Assembly (NCBI GenBank): GCA_021740645.1 | Contig: JAIOZL010000004.1 | Location: 1 to 64,000, forward strand | Source of the DNA: Bacteroidales bacterium | GTDB taxonomy: Bacteria; Bacteroidota; Bacteroidia; Bacteroidales; JAADJA01 | Reading direction: 5' to 3' | Length of the DNA: 64,000 nucleotides | Part shown: in pieces, positions 36,663 to 46,337 of the stretch | Position numbering within the stretch: position 1 is the stretch's first letter | Layout of the letters: the number at the start of each line of letters is the position of its first letter | The notes under the pieces: generated by a model | Databases searched by the model: none | What the model was told of the DNA's origin: nothing | The model's input: only the letters and a program-made list of their open reading frames with translations | Made by a program: the position numbers and the translations under genes

Positions 36663-37655
36663 ATGATGCAAACTGATATTAAAGAATTAAACGAACTTAT
36701 TCAAAAGGAGAGTGCTTTTGTGGATATGATCAACATGGAAATGCATAAGGTGATCATTGGCCAAAAGCATATGGTAGAACGTCTTTTGATTGGCATGTTG
36801 GCCAATGGACACATTTTGCTTGAGGGAGTTCCCGGGCTCGCAAAAACGCTTGCCATTAACTCACTAGCAAATGTAATTGATGCCCGATTTGCACGTATCC
36901 AATTCACACCTGACTTGCTGCCAGCCGATTTACTCGGTACAATGATCTACAGTCAGAAAAAAGAAGAATTCGTGGTAAGAAAGGGGCCCATCTTTGCCAA
37001 TTTTATATTGGCTGATGAGATCAACCGGTCGCCGGCAAAGGTACAAAGTGCTTTGCTTGAAGCAATGCAGGAAAGACAGGTAACCATTGGTGACCATACT
37101 TATCCTTTAGAGGAACCATTCCTGGTGTTGGCAACCCAAAACCCCATAGAACAGGAAGGAACCTATCCCCTGCCTGAAGCACAGGTCGACAGGTTTATGC
37201 TGAAGGTGGTGATTGGATATCCTGAAAAGGAAGAGGAAAAATTGATCATGCGCCAGAATATTACTTCGTCTTTTGCTAAAACAAGCACCATATTAAAAAC
37301 CAGTGACATTCAAAAAGCACGGGATGTGGTTCGCCAGGTTTACCTCGATGAAAAAATAGAAAACTACATCACAGATATTGTGTTTTCATCCCGTTTCCCT
37401 TCTCAATATAAATTAAGTAAGTTTGAGGGGATGATCAATTATGGGGCTTCACCCCGTGCAAGTATAAATATGGCACTAGCTTCTAAAGCATATGCTTTTA
37501 TTAAGCGAAGGGGATATGTAATTCCTGAGGATGTAAGAGCCGTTTCTCATGACGTGATGCGTCACAGGATAGGTTTAACGTATGAAGCGGAAGCCGAAAA
37601 CATTACCTCCGAAGATATTATCAATGAAATTTTAAATACAGTAGTAGTTCCCTAA
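36663..37655 (+). CDS. MoxR-family AAA+ ATPase of Bat operon
   Basis: This 330-residue cytosolic AAA+ ATPase has Walker A GVPGLAKT (about 55-62), Walker B FILADEIN (about 115), the sensor-1 region LVLATQNPIEQEGTYPLPEAQ and a C-terminal lid helix domain. MoxR ATPases act as chaperones that activate VWA-domain proteins; two such proteins (BatA, BatB) are encoded downstream. A second ATG at 36666 is equally possible. A 78-bp gap separates it from the DUF58 gene. Confidence 0.93.
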   Translation: MMQTDIKELNELIQKESAFVDMINMEMHKVIIGQKHMVERLLIGMLANGHILLEGVPGLAKTLAINSLANVIDARFARIQFTPDLLPADLLGTMIYSQKKEEFVVRKGPIFANFILADEINRSPAKVQSALLEAMQERQVTIGDHTYPLEEPFLVLATQNPIEQEGTYPLPEAQVDRFMLKVVIGYPEKEEEKLIMRQNITSSFAKTSTILKTSDIQKARDVVRQVYLDEKIENYITDIVFSSRFPSQYKLSKFEGMINYGASPRASINMALASKAYAFIKRRGYVIPEDVRAVSHDVMRHRIGLTYEAEAENITSEDIINEILNTVVVP

Positions 37656-37733
37656 TTGGACCGTATTATAATTTTTTGGGATTCTATTAGTAAATAACGG
37701 AACGCACAAAAGAAACTCAAAACTGTTCTTCCA

Positions 37734-38609
37734 TTGGAAACAAAAGAAATATTTAAAAAGGTACGGAAAATAGAGATCAAAACACGCGGTTTGTCCAACC
37801 AGATCTTCTCGGGCCACTACCACAGTAGCTTTAAGGGGAAAGGTATGGCCTTCAGTGAGGTTCGGGAATATCAGTATGGCGACGACATCAGAAGCATCGA
37901 CTGGAACGTAACGGCCCGTTTTAACCACCCTTTTGTTAAGATATTTGAAGAGGAAAGGGAATTAACTGTAATGCTTTTAATTGATGTAAGCGGTTCGAAT
38001 GAATTTGGAACACAAAGCCAGTTAAAGGAAGAACAGATGACAGAAATAGCAGCAGTACTGGCATTTTCTGCAATTCAAAATAATGACAAAGTAGGAGTGA
38101 TATTTTTTAGTGATAAAATCGAGAAGTTTATTCCACCTAAAAAAGGCACATCACATATATTACGGATTATTCGCGAATTGGTTGATTTTAAACCCGAAAG
38201 CCAAAAAACCAGTGTTTCTGAAGGTTTACGCTATTTGACCAACGCCATTAAAAAGAGATGTACCGCTTTTATCATTTCCGATTTTATGGACAGGGATTTT
38301 GAAAATGCCATTAACATAGCAAGCAGAAAACATGACCTGGTAGCTTTGAGAATTTTTGATAAAAGAGAGGCCGAACTTCCGAATATCGGACTTACAAAAT
38401 TGTTTAACAAAGAAACCGGGAAGAAATCGTGGGTTGATACTTCCAACAGAAAAGTAAGGGAGAATTATAATCGATGGTGGCATAATCATGAAGAATATTT
38501 AAACAAACTCTTCCTTAAAAGTGGAGTTGATTCAGCACATATAAGCACCGATCAGGACTATGTTAAACCATTGGTAGGATTGTTTAAAAAGAGGGAAGCA
38601 AGGTTTTAA
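37734..38609 (+). CDS. DUF58 protein of Bat operon, TTG start
   Basis: This 291-residue VWA-like DUF58 protein opens with KEIFKKVRKIEIKTRGLSNQ and has YQYGDDIRSIDWNVTARF, the DUF58 hallmark. The metal-ion-dependent adhesion site survives as LIDVSGSNEFG. The start is TTG at 37734; the N-terminal sequence matches the family from its first residue, so the rare start codon is well supported. It probably relays the action of the MoxR ATPase to the membrane VWA proteins encoded next. The gene ends 1 bp before the next ATG. Confidence 0.9.
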   Translation: METKEIFKKVRKIEIKTRGLSNQIFSGHYHSSFKGKGMAFSEVREYQYGDDIRSIDWNVTARFNHPFVKIFEEERELTVMLLIDVSGSNEFGTQSQLKEEQMTEIAAVLAFSAIQNNDKVGVIFFSDKIEKFIPPKKGTSHILRIIRELVDFKPESQKTSVSEGLRYLTNAIKKRCTAFIISDFMDRDFENAINIASRKHDLVALRIFDKREAELPNIGLTKLFNKETGKKSWVDTSNRKVRENYNRWWHNHEEYLNKLFLKSGVDSAHISTDQDYVKPLVGLFKKREARF

Positions 38610-38610
38610 A

Positions 38611-39666
38611 ATGAAGTTACTTTATAAAATAGCGGTTGTATTGATTATGGTTTTCTGGCATTGGGTTGCAATGGCCCAAACAGAAGCTATTGCAAGGCTT
38701 GATTCTAATTCCATAGTAATTGGTGACCAGATTAATTTGGAAATTTCGTTCACCTGCCCTGCTGATTACAAGGTAAAATGGCCACAGCTCAGGGATACCC
38801 TGATTTCAGAAGTAGAAATAATTAAGAAAACTCCTGTTGACTCTTTGATCAGTTCAAGTACAGGGAGTAAATCCTATCATCAAATCCTTACAATTACCAG
38901 TTTTGATTCAGGATATTATGCCCTTCCACCGGTTAGGTTTAATTACACCATGCCGGGTGATGCTAAGGTTCATTTTACCGAAACCGATGCCTTATTGCTT
39001 GAGGTCAGGAATGTAAAAGTAGATACGGCTGGAGATATTAAAGACATCAAAGCACCCCTGGAAGCGCCCTTTTCATTTAGAGAGGCCTTACCTTATATTC
39101 TTGTTTTATTCGTTGCAGCCTTGATTTCGTATCTGGTAATTTTATATCTCAGAAAAAGGAAAAAAGCGGAACCTATTTTCAAAACTGCTTTTAAACCGCA
39201 TGTTCCTCCGCATCGGCTAGCGTTAGATAACCTGGAAGCACTGAGATATAAAAAGCTATGGCAAAATGGTAAAATTAAGGAGTATCATACCGAACTCACT
39301 GACATAGTGAGAGAATACCTGGCAGGAAACTTTTCTATCCATGCCCAGGAGTTTACATCACATGAAATAATGCTTGCGGTTGACAAGACTGCTGCCAATG
39401 ATACCGCAAAAGAAAAACTCCACCAAACATTGTTACTTGCCGATTTGGTTAAGTTTGCAAAATTACAGCCATTACCAATAGAACATGATGGAAGCCTGAA
39501 CAATGCTATTGATTTCGTAAAGGAAACAATGCATTTGAATCCTGTTCAAATTCAACCAATAAATGATCCTCATGATAAGGTAATGCCGCCTGCTAATGAA
39601 AATGAAACCCTAGTGGAAGCAGAACTAAATGAAAATGAAGGAAAGGAGGTGAAAGATGTGGAGTAA
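38611..39666 (+). CDS. BatD-like membrane protein of Bat operon
   Basis: This 351-residue protein has a signal peptide (ending AMAQT), a periplasmic beta-domain (about 24-145), one TM helix (about 162-182) and a cytosolic helical domain (about 200-305) with LWQNGKIKEYHTELTDIVREYL. The layout is a short version of BatD, which is encoded later in the operon. The acidic, Glu/Asn-rich tail is likely disordered. The gene overlaps batA by 11 bp. It probably assembles with BatA and BatB in the inner membrane. Confidence 0.8.
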   Translation: MKLLYKIAVVLIMVFWHWVAMAQTEAIARLDSNSIVIGDQINLEISFTCPADYKVKWPQLRDTLISEVEIIKKTPVDSLISSSTGSKSYHQILTITSFDSGYYALPPVRFNYTMPGDAKVHFTETDALLLEVRNVKVDTAGDIKDIKAPLEAPFSFREALPYILVLFVAALISYLVILYLRKRKKAEPIFKTAFKPHVPPHRLALDNLEALRYKKLWQNGKIKEYHTELTDIVREYLAGNFSIHAQEFTSHEIMLAVDKTAANDTAKEKLHQTLLLADLVKFAKLQPLPIEHDGSLNNAIDFVKETMHLNPVQIQPINDPHDKVMPPANENETLVEAELNENEGKEVKDVE

Positions 39667-40651
39667 CATAGAGTTTGCAAATCCGGTTTATTTATATCTT
39701 TTACTTATTCTTCCTTTATTAATTATCTGGTATTGGTATAAACACCGCAAGGATCAGGCAGATATTCAGATTTCAGCAACAGAAAGCTTTCAGTCGAAAA
39801 ATAAAAGCCTGAAGCAATATTTATTTTTCAGTTTATATGCTTTTAGGATCCTGGCTATTGGATTTTTGATCATTGCCCTGGCTCGTCCACAATCCACTTC
39901 CAGCAGACAAGATGTTACGATTGAAGGGATTGACATCGTGCTTGCCCTGGACGTGTCGGGAAGTATGCTGGCCATGGATTTAAAACCCGACCGGCTCGAA
40001 GCAGCTAAAGAAGTGGCGTCAGAATTTATTTCCGGGAGGCCCAACGATCGTTTCAGTCTTGTTATTTTTAGTGGAGAAACGTTTACACAAGCACCACTGA
40101 CTACTGACCATGTGGTTGTAAAAAACCTGTTTAAAAATATAAAAAGTGGTATGATTGAAGATGGCACAGCTATAGGTGATGGACTGGCCACTTCTGTTAA
40201 CCGGCTTAAAGACAGCAAGGCGGTAAGTAAAGTGATTATTCTGCTCACTGATGGAGTAAATAATATGGGCTCTCTTGATCCTTTATCTTCTGCTGAGATT
40301 GCCAAAATGTATGGGATCAGGATTTATACCATTGGAGTTGGAACTGAAGGGACTGCCCCCTACCCTGTTCAAACACCTTTTGGCAGGGATGTTCAGTATG
40401 TGGAAGTAAAAATAGATGAAGCATTACTGCAACAGGTAGCTGAATTAACAGACGGGAAATATTTCAGAGCCACCAGCAACAGCAAACTTAGGGAGATTTA
40501 TAATGAAATTGACCAGTTGGAAAAATCCAAGATTGATGTCACAGAATTTAAAAAGAAAAAAGAGGAGTTTTTCCCACTTGCAATTTTTGCCTTTTTATTA
40601 ATTACACTGGAACTACTTTTACGAAATACGATTTTTAAAACAGCACCTTAA
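39656..40651 (+). CDS. batA: BatA, VWA-domain membrane protein
   Basis: This 331-residue protein has two N-terminal TM helices (about 10-26, 58-78), a periplasmic von Willebrand A domain (about 88-280) with a complete MIDAS (LDVSGSM; TDGVNN) and a C-terminal TM helix (about 308-325). Bat proteins were named for Bacteroides aerotolerance; their molecular task is still unsettled but appears tied to envelope integrity and oxidative stress. The stop lies 13 bp before batB. Confidence 0.92.
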   Translation: MWSNIEFANPVYLYLLLILPLLIIWYWYKHRKDQADIQISATESFQSKNKSLKQYLFFSLYAFRILAIGFLIIALARPQSTSSRQDVTIEGIDIVLALDVSGSMLAMDLKPDRLEAAKEVASEFISGRPNDRFSLVIFSGETFTQAPLTTDHVVVKNLFKNIKSGMIEDGTAIGDGLATSVNRLKDSKAVSKVIILLTDGVNNMGSLDPLSSAEIAKMYGIRIYTIGVGTEGTAPYPVQTPFGRDVQYVEVKIDEALLQQVAELTDGKYFRATSNSKLREIYNEIDQLEKSKIDVTEFKKKKEEFFPLAIFAFLLITLELLLRNTIFKTAP

Positions 40652-40664
40652 ATGGCTCAAATTA

Positions 40665-41699
40665 ATGGAATTATTTCGATTTGAACATAGTGAATACTTT
40701 TATGCATTGCTGGTAATTCCGGTAATTACAGCAATCTTTATCTGGATGATGATCTGGAGAAAGAATGCTCTTCAACGTTTTGGAGACTGGGGTATAATCC
40801 AGCGCCTAATGCCGGCCATATCCTCCAGGAGGATCATTTTTAAGTTTGTACTTTTAATGATGGCCTATGTCTTTTTAATTATTGCACTGGCTAATCCCCA
40901 AATTGGATCAAAGCTGGTGGAGGGCGAAAGAAAAGGTATCGATATAATGATTGCGCTGGATGTTTCCAACAGTATGCTGGCACAGGATATTAAACCTAAC
41001 CGAATGGAAAGGTCTAAACAAGCCATTTCTAAATTAATCGACAAGTTAGGTAATGACAGGATTGGAATCGTGGTATTTGCGGGCAATGCCTACGTTCAAC
41101 TACCCATAACAACCGACCACGCTGCAGCTAAAATGTTTTTATCAACCCTGGATAATAAAATTGTGCCGACGCAGGGTACGGCCATTGGAGAAGCCATTGA
41201 ACTGGCTGCTAAATCATTTGATGACGAGTCGCACAGCAGGGTAATCATTATTATTACCGATGGTGAAGACCATGAAGACAATGCAGTAAAGATAGCTGAG
41301 ACAGTGTCTGAACAAGGAATCTATGTTTACACCATTGGCATGGGACTTCCAGAAGGAACCCCCATTCCGGAATATGATAAATACGACCGGCAAACCGGGT
41401 ATAAAAAAGATCGGCAGGGAAATACCGTGGTAACACGCCTTAATGAAAAAATGCTTGGTGATATTGCAGCGGCAGGAAAAGGAATATATGTGCGGGCTAA
41501 CAATTCACAAGCTGGACTAACAAAAGTATTTGAAGAAATAAATACCATGGAAAAAACGGAATTTGAAAGCAAAATTTTTTCAGATTATGAAAGCCGTTTC
41601 CAATATTTTATTGCATTAAGTATCTTGTTTCTTTTACTTGATATTTTGATTTTTGAAAGAAAAAATAAGTGGTTAAGTAAAATTCAATTATTCAAATAA
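40665..41699 (+). CDS. batB: BatB, VWA-domain membrane protein
   Basis: This 344-residue protein has the same layout as BatA: two N-terminal TM helices, a VWA domain with MIDAS motif LDVSNSM and ITDGEDHEDN, and a C-terminal TM helix. KPNRMERSKQAISKLI and GTAIGEAIELAAKSF are typical BatB segments. It presumably forms a complex with BatA and with the TPR protein BatC encoded 21 bp downstream. Confidence 0.92.
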   Translation: MELFRFEHSEYFYALLVIPVITAIFIWMMIWRKNALQRFGDWGIIQRLMPAISSRRIIFKFVLLMMAYVFLIIALANPQIGSKLVEGERKGIDIMIALDVSNSMLAQDIKPNRMERSKQAISKLIDKLGNDRIGIVVFAGNAYVQLPITTDHAAAKMFLSTLDNKIVPTQGTAIGEAIELAAKSFDDESHSRVIIIITDGEDHEDNAVKIAETVSEQGIYVYTIGMGLPEGTPIPEYDKYDRQTGYKKDRQGNTVVTRLNEKMLGDIAAAGKGIYVRANNSQAGLTKVFEEINTMEKTEFESKIFSDYESRFQYFIALSILFLLLDILIFERKNKWLSKIQLFK

Positions 41700-41720
41700 A
41701 ATGTTGAAATTATACTTAAG

Positions 41721-42572
41721 ATGATCACAATGAAAAATAGAAACAACCATATGGAAGCCAATCTTGAAAAGTGGATGTCCAGATTAAAGGACCCTGCCTA
41801 TTTGAAATCCTTTGTCCTGGTTGGCCTGCTTAAAAAATTTGTTTGGGTTTTATTGATATTTACTACATCAGCTTTAGCCCAAAATGAAAACAAACACATT
41901 CGAAGTGGCAACAACAATTACTACGAAGAGAATTACAAAGATGCGGAAGTGGATTATATGAGGGCTCTTGAAAAAAGCCCTGAGTCGGTGAAAGGACAGT
42001 ATAACCTGGGTGGAGCCCTTTACAAACAGGAAAACTTTGAAGATGCCACCAAGCTTTACGGTAATGTAGCTGGTAAAGAATTAAGCACAGATGAAAAAGC
42101 CAGTGCCCTGTACAATATGGGCAATGCTTACCTCAAATCTCAAAAATTCCCTGAGGCCATTGATACGTATAAAAAGTCTCTTCGCTTGAACCCCCATGAT
42201 GCAGATGCAAAATATAATCTTGCTTATGCTCAAAAAATGATGCAACAACAAGAACAACAGCAACAAAATCAGGATCAAAACAAAGAGCAGGATCAGGATA
42301 AAAAAGACCAGGAACAAAAGGATCAGCAACAGCAGCAAGATCAGCAAAAAGAACAGGAACAGCAGCAGGACCAGCAACAGCAGCAACAGCAAAATGAACA
42401 GGATCAACAACAGAATCAATCACAACAACAACAAGCACAACCGCAGCAAATCTCGAAGCAGGATGCTGAAAGGATGCTGGAAGCGATGAAAAATGATGAA
42501 AATAAAACACTCGAGAAAGTTAAATTGATGCAGGTACCTGCCAAAACTAAAAAAACAGAAAAGGACTGGTAG
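41721..42572 (+). CDS. batC: BatC, TPR protein with Gln-rich tail
   Basis: This 283-residue protein has an N-terminal hydrophobic segment (about 37-54, ending ALAQN) and three TPR motifs (about 60-170; YNLGGALYKQENFEDATK, YNMGNAYLKSQKFPEAID). A low-complexity region of about 70 residues made of Gln, Glu, Asp and Lys follows (about 175-245), then a short conserved helix SKQDAERMLEAMKNDENK. The Gln-rich tract lies just after the last TPR and is encoded by repeated CAA/CAG/GAT codons (42240-42445), a likely site of length variation. ATGs at 41730 and 41751 are alternative starts. Confidence 0.87.
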   Translation: MITMKNRNNHMEANLEKWMSRLKDPAYLKSFVLVGLLKKFVWVLLIFTTSALAQNENKHIRSGNNNYYEENYKDAEVDYMRALEKSPESVKGQYNLGGALYKQENFEDATKLYGNVAGKELSTDEKASALYNMGNAYLKSQKFPEAIDTYKKSLRLNPHDADAKYNLAYAQKMMQQQEQQQQNQDQNKEQDQDKKDQEQKDQQQQQDQQKEQEQQQDQQQQQQQNEQDQQQNQSQQQQAQPQQISKQDAERMLEAMKNDENKTLEKVKLMQVPAKTKKTEKDW

Positions 42573-42628
42573 TTAATTATTATGAAAAACTTAAAGCAAT
42601 AATAGATCAAACAAATGCATTAATTAGA

Positions 42629-42636
42629 TAATTTTG
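42629..42636 (+). promoter_or_regulatory. Possible internal promoter before batD
   Basis: TAATTTTG matches TAnnTTTG and lies 14 bp before the batD ATG in a 78-bp gap, the longest inside the distal half of the operon. It could give batD and batE some independent expression. Confidence 0.35.
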
Positions 42637-42650
42637 TCTTTAGTAAAAGC

Positions 42651-44495
42651 ATGCAAAAAATAACCTCAGGCATAGTATTCATTTTAATCATTCTCACTTC
42701 CTTCGTTGGTGCGCAGGATGTTACTTTTTTGGCTTCTGCGAAAAGCACAGTGCGCGTAGGGGAAAGATTCCAGCTGGTGTATACGCTCAATGCTGAAGGG
42801 AGAAACTTCAGGCCACCCTCCTTTGAAAAATTTAGTGTACTTGGAGGGCCAAGTACTTCATCTAATTCCAGTATCCAGATAATTAATGGAAATGTGACAC
42901 GGACACTTGAATATTCCTACACCTATGTTTTGCAGGCTACTGAAGAAGGGGTGTTCACCATTCCTGCTGCGGAGATCAATGTGGAAGGGAAAAATGTGGT
43001 TTCCAATACCCTCAAGATTCAGGTAGTTAATAATTCCTCCACCCCACAAGGTCAGCAAGGCCAACAGGGAACTTCCGGACAGAATAATATAATAGAGGAT
43101 ATTAAAGATGATGTATTTATACGTGCCTCCGCCAGCAAGCTTTCACCCATGCAGGGAGAACAAGTTATTGTTACCTACAAATTATATTACAGGATTGGTG
43201 TATCCTCCCCTGAATTTACCAAAGAACCCTCATTTAAAGGATTTTGGGTAAACGACCTTTTAAAAGACAAAAACTTTCCGCAATATAAAGAGAACTATAA
43301 CGGGCAGCTATACAATGTAGCTGAGATAAAAAAGGTTGCAATATTTCCTCAACAATCTGGAAAAGTAACCCTAAGTCCTTTGGAGCTATCTTGCCAGGTT
43401 CAGGTTAAAGCTCAGAACCAGCGAAGGTCGAGAGACCCCTTTGAAAGTTTTTTTAATGATCCGTTTTTTAACCGCTATCAAACGGTTGAGGCAGGATTTA
43501 AATCGAACAGTATATCATTAAACATAAAACCTTTGCCCACCACCAACCGTCCTGCAAACTATAGCGGAGCCGTGGGTAAGTTTGACATGTCATCCTCCAT
43601 CGATAAGACGGAATTAAAAACCAATGAAGCTGTAAATCTCAAGTTTACCATAAGCGGAACTGGAAATGTGGAATTGGTGGATAAATTACCGATCAAGTTT
43701 CCACCTGATTTCGAGGTGTACGATCCAAAGATTACCAAAAATATGAATTACAGCCAACAGGCTGTATCCGGGCGTAAATCCTTTGAATATCTAATCATTC
43801 CCCGCACACCCGGAACGTTTAAAATTGAAGCGGTTAAATTTACATTTTTCGACCTGGACAAACAGGATTATGTTACCCTATCATCCCCTGAATACGATAT
43901 TACAGTTTCTAAAGGCGAAGGAGGGGATGCCACTTATACCTATTCCGGGGCAAATCAGGCAGACATCAAATACATTGGATCAGATATCAGGCATATTCAT
44001 ACAGATCAAACTAAATTCAATTTAATTGGAACCGTATTTTTTGGATCGGTTACGTTTTACATTTTGATTGCAGCTCCCCTGCTTCTTTTCCTGTTATTTG
44101 TGTTCATCTGGAAAAATGAATTAAAAAAGAGGAGTAACATTGCATTAATGCGAAACCGGAAGGCTACCAGGGTGGCCCATAAACGCCTTAAACAAGCGCA
44201 TTCATTTCTCAAGGAAAACAAACAAAACGAGTTTTATGAAGAAGTATCACAAGCTTTATGGGGTTACCTCAGTGATAAGTTCAGCATTCCCCTGGCAAAT
44301 TTGTCCATGGATTCAGTAAAAGAAACACTACTAAAAAAAGAGGTAGCTGACACTATCATAGATTCATTTATTTCCACATTGAACAACTGTGAATATGCGC
44401 GCTTTGCTCCTGGTGGCAGCCAGGCCAATATGGAAAATATTTATAGTGAAGGGGTGAATATTATCAGTACAATGGAAAAAGAATTAAGACTTTAA
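42651..44495 (+). CDS. batD: BatD, membrane protein with periplasmic beta-domains
   Basis: This 614-residue protein has a signal peptide (ending FVGAQ), three periplasmic Ig-like domains (about 22-130, 150-280, 305-420), a TM helix (about 462-485) and a cytosolic helical domain (about 500-610). RVGERFQLVYTLNAEGRNFRPP is the BatD opening signature. The cytosolic domain resembles that of the protein at 38611-39666 (FYEEVSQALWGYLSDKF compared with YHTELTDIVREYLAGNF). It is 5 bp upstream of batE. Confidence 0.9.
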   Translation: MQKITSGIVFILIILTSFVGAQDVTFLASAKSTVRVGERFQLVYTLNAEGRNFRPPSFEKFSVLGGPSTSSNSSIQIINGNVTRTLEYSYTYVLQATEEGVFTIPAAEINVEGKNVVSNTLKIQVVNNSSTPQGQQGQQGTSGQNNIIEDIKDDVFIRASASKLSPMQGEQVIVTYKLYYRIGVSSPEFTKEPSFKGFWVNDLLKDKNFPQYKENYNGQLYNVAEIKKVAIFPQQSGKVTLSPLELSCQVQVKAQNQRRSRDPFESFFNDPFFNRYQTVEAGFKSNSISLNIKPLPTTNRPANYSGAVGKFDMSSSIDKTELKTNEAVNLKFTISGTGNVELVDKLPIKFPPDFEVYDPKITKNMNYSQQAVSGRKSFEYLIIPRTPGTFKIEAVKFTFFDLDKQDYVTLSSPEYDITVSKGEGGDATYTYSGANQADIKYIGSDIRHIHTDQTKFNLIGTVFFGSVTFYILIAAPLLLFLLFVFIWKNELKKRSNIALMRNRKATRVAHKRLKQAHSFLKENKQNEFYEEVSQALWGYLSDKFSIPLANLSMDSVKETLLKKEVADTIIDSFISTLNNCEYARFAPGGSQANMENIYSEGVNIISTMEKELRL

Positions 44496-44500
44496 TTGGA

Positions 44501-45256
44501 ATGAAACAAGTTATCCTAAGCATATTATTTCTTGCTGGAGTTTATGCGGCATTTGCATCAACACCTGACTCTTTATTCCAGAAAGCTAATTTAGCTTATT
44601 CTAATGGCTATTATTCCGAAGCCACAGACACATACATCGAAATAGTGAACTCAGGGTACGAATCTGCTGATTTGTATTTCAACCTTGGCAATACATATTT
44701 CAAAATGGAAGATTTTCCCTCAGCCATATTTTACTACGAAAAAGCTAAAAAACTTGCACCCAACAATGAAGATGTTTCCTTTAACCTTGAAATAGCCAAC
44801 TCAAAAATAATTGATAAGATAGAACCGGTCCCTGAAATATTTTTCAAATCATGGTGGAGATCCATCAATAATTTATTTTCCTCCTTCACCTGGACCATAA
44901 TATTTATAAGCGGGTTCTTCCTCTTTTTTGTTTTCCTGGCTTTCTATTTGCTTTCAAGTGTAACCAGGATAAGAAAGCTTGCCTTTTTTATCGGCCTGAT
45001 CATTTTTGTAATTTCTGTTTTTTCCTTGCTCATTGCCTATCAAAAATACCAGGTTTACAAAAATGACAACTACGCCATCGTTTTCGCCCCCACCATTACG
45101 GTTAAGAGTTCACCCAACTCAAACAGCGTGGATCTTTTTGTTATCCATGAGGGATCAAAAGTACAGGTGAGGGATAAGGTGGGTGAATGGATTGAGATCA
45201 GAATCGCAAATGGAAGTGTGGGTTGGTTACCCGAAAATTCATTAAAGAAAATATAA
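44501..45256 (+). CDS. batE: BatE, TPR and SH3-domain membrane protein
   Basis: This 251-residue protein has a signal peptide (1-19), two TPRs (about 25-100; YSNGYYSEATDTYIEIV, FNLGNTYFKMEDFPSAIFY), two TM helices (about 130-150 and 157-177) and a C-terminal bacterial SH3-like domain (about 190-250) with VKSSPNSNSVDLFVIHEGS and VGWLPENSL. It is the last Bat gene and converges with the histidine kinase gene, with only 10 bp between their ends. Confidence 0.88.
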   Translation: MKQVILSILFLAGVYAAFASTPDSLFQKANLAYSNGYYSEATDTYIEIVNSGYESADLYFNLGNTYFKMEDFPSAIFYYEKAKKLAPNNEDVSFNLEIANSKIIDKIEPVPEIFFKSWWRSINNLFSSFTWTIIFISGFFLFFVFLAFYLLSSVTRIRKLAFFIGLIIFVISVFSLLIAYQKYQVYKNDNYAIVFAPTITVKSSPNSNSVDLFVIHEGSKVQVRDKVGEWIEIRIANGSVGWLPENSLKKI

Positions 45257-45266
45257 TCCGAATAAA

Positions 45267-46319
45267 TTATTTGGCCTTTTTCAAGGTAAACCCAAAAGTG
45301 GTACCCACTCCTTTCGTACTTCTCACATTTACATTTTGGTTATGTACTTCAACAATATGCTTCACGATGGATAACCCCAGGCCCGAACCTCCCATTTCTC
45401 TCGATCTAGCTTTATCCGCGCGATAAAATCTTTCAAAAATCCGGGGAAGATGTTTGGAATCAATTCCAATCCCATTATCAGAAACCTCAACGAGGATATA
45501 TTCATTCATATCATAAAGGCCTACCAGTGTCTTACCCTTTTCCTCTTTGCCATATTTAATTGAATTGGTGATAAGGTTGTTTAAAACCTGCTGTATAAGT
45601 TCCCGGTCGCCAATAACCAGGAAAGATTTTTCACAACCTTCTTTAAACTCCAGCTTTATCCCCTTTTTACCGGCCCTCATTTCAAGGGACTCAATCACAT
45701 CAGTAGCAAGTTTATAAATATCAAATTTTTCTTCTATTAACGAAAAACTGCCGTCCTCCAAATTGGCTATCATTTGCAGGTCATCCACAATTTCTGTCAT
45801 CCGTTTGACATTCTTCCTCGCTTTTTGTAAAAACCTCATATTAATGGCCTGATCCTCAATTCCACCTTCAAGTAAGGTTTCAAGATAGCCCTGAATATTA
45901 AAGATGGGTGTTTTGAGTTCATGAAAAACATTACCTAAAAATTCTTTCCTGTATTGTTCCAGTTTTTTTTGTTTTCTGATCTCTTTGAGTTTATCCTTTT
46001 GCCAGTTAATGACCTCTTTTTCGGCATCCTTAATTACATTTTTTTTTACGTTCATTTTCTCAGGTCTCTCTTCTTCTGAGGCCTTTGTGTCGTAAATGGA
46101 TTTATAAATCAATTTTATCTTCCTGTACATAAATTTCTCAAGAAGATTTGAATAGATGAAATAGGAAAAGATAAACAGGAACAGTGGAATGGCAATCACC
46201 ACCCACCATTGAATACTATGAGGAAAAATAAGTTTAAAAAGGAGTAGAAGTATGGATATAATAGATGCAATTATAGAAGAGCTGATCCTTGCAATGACAT
46301 TGGGGGTAGCATTTTTCAT
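45267..46319 (-). CDS. PhoR-like sensor histidine kinase
   Basis: This 350-residue kinase has two N-terminal TM helices (about 10-28, 38-57) with almost no periplasmic loop. A coiled linker follows (about 75-125), then a HisKA domain with the phospho-accepting His in FLGNVFHELKTPIFNIQGY, and an HATPase domain with N-box LNNLITNSIKYG, G1 DNGIGID and G2 GSGLGLSI. The PhoR-like arrangement suggests sensing through a membrane or cytosolic partner rather than a periplasmic ligand. Its partner response regulator is encoded 18 bp upstream in the same operon. Confidence 0.9.
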   Translation of the reverse strand: MKNATPNVIARISSSIIASIISILLLLFKLIFPHSIQWWVVIAIPLFLFIFSYFIYSNLLEKFMYRKIKLIYKSIYDTKASEEERPEKMNVKKNVIKDAEKEVINWQKDKLKEIRKQKKLEQYRKEFLGNVFHELKTPIFNIQGYLETLLEGGIEDQAINMRFLQKARKNVKRMTEIVDDLQMIANLEDGSFSLIEEKFDIYKLATDVIESLEMRAGKKGIKLEFKEGCEKSFLVIGDRELIQQVLNNLITNSIKYGKEEKGKTLVGLYDMNEYILVEVSDNGIGIDSKHLPRIFERFYRADKARSREMGGSGLGLSIVKHIVEVHNQNVNVRSTKGVGTTFGFTLKKAK

Positions 46320-46337
46320 AAATTACGAGCCATCGGA

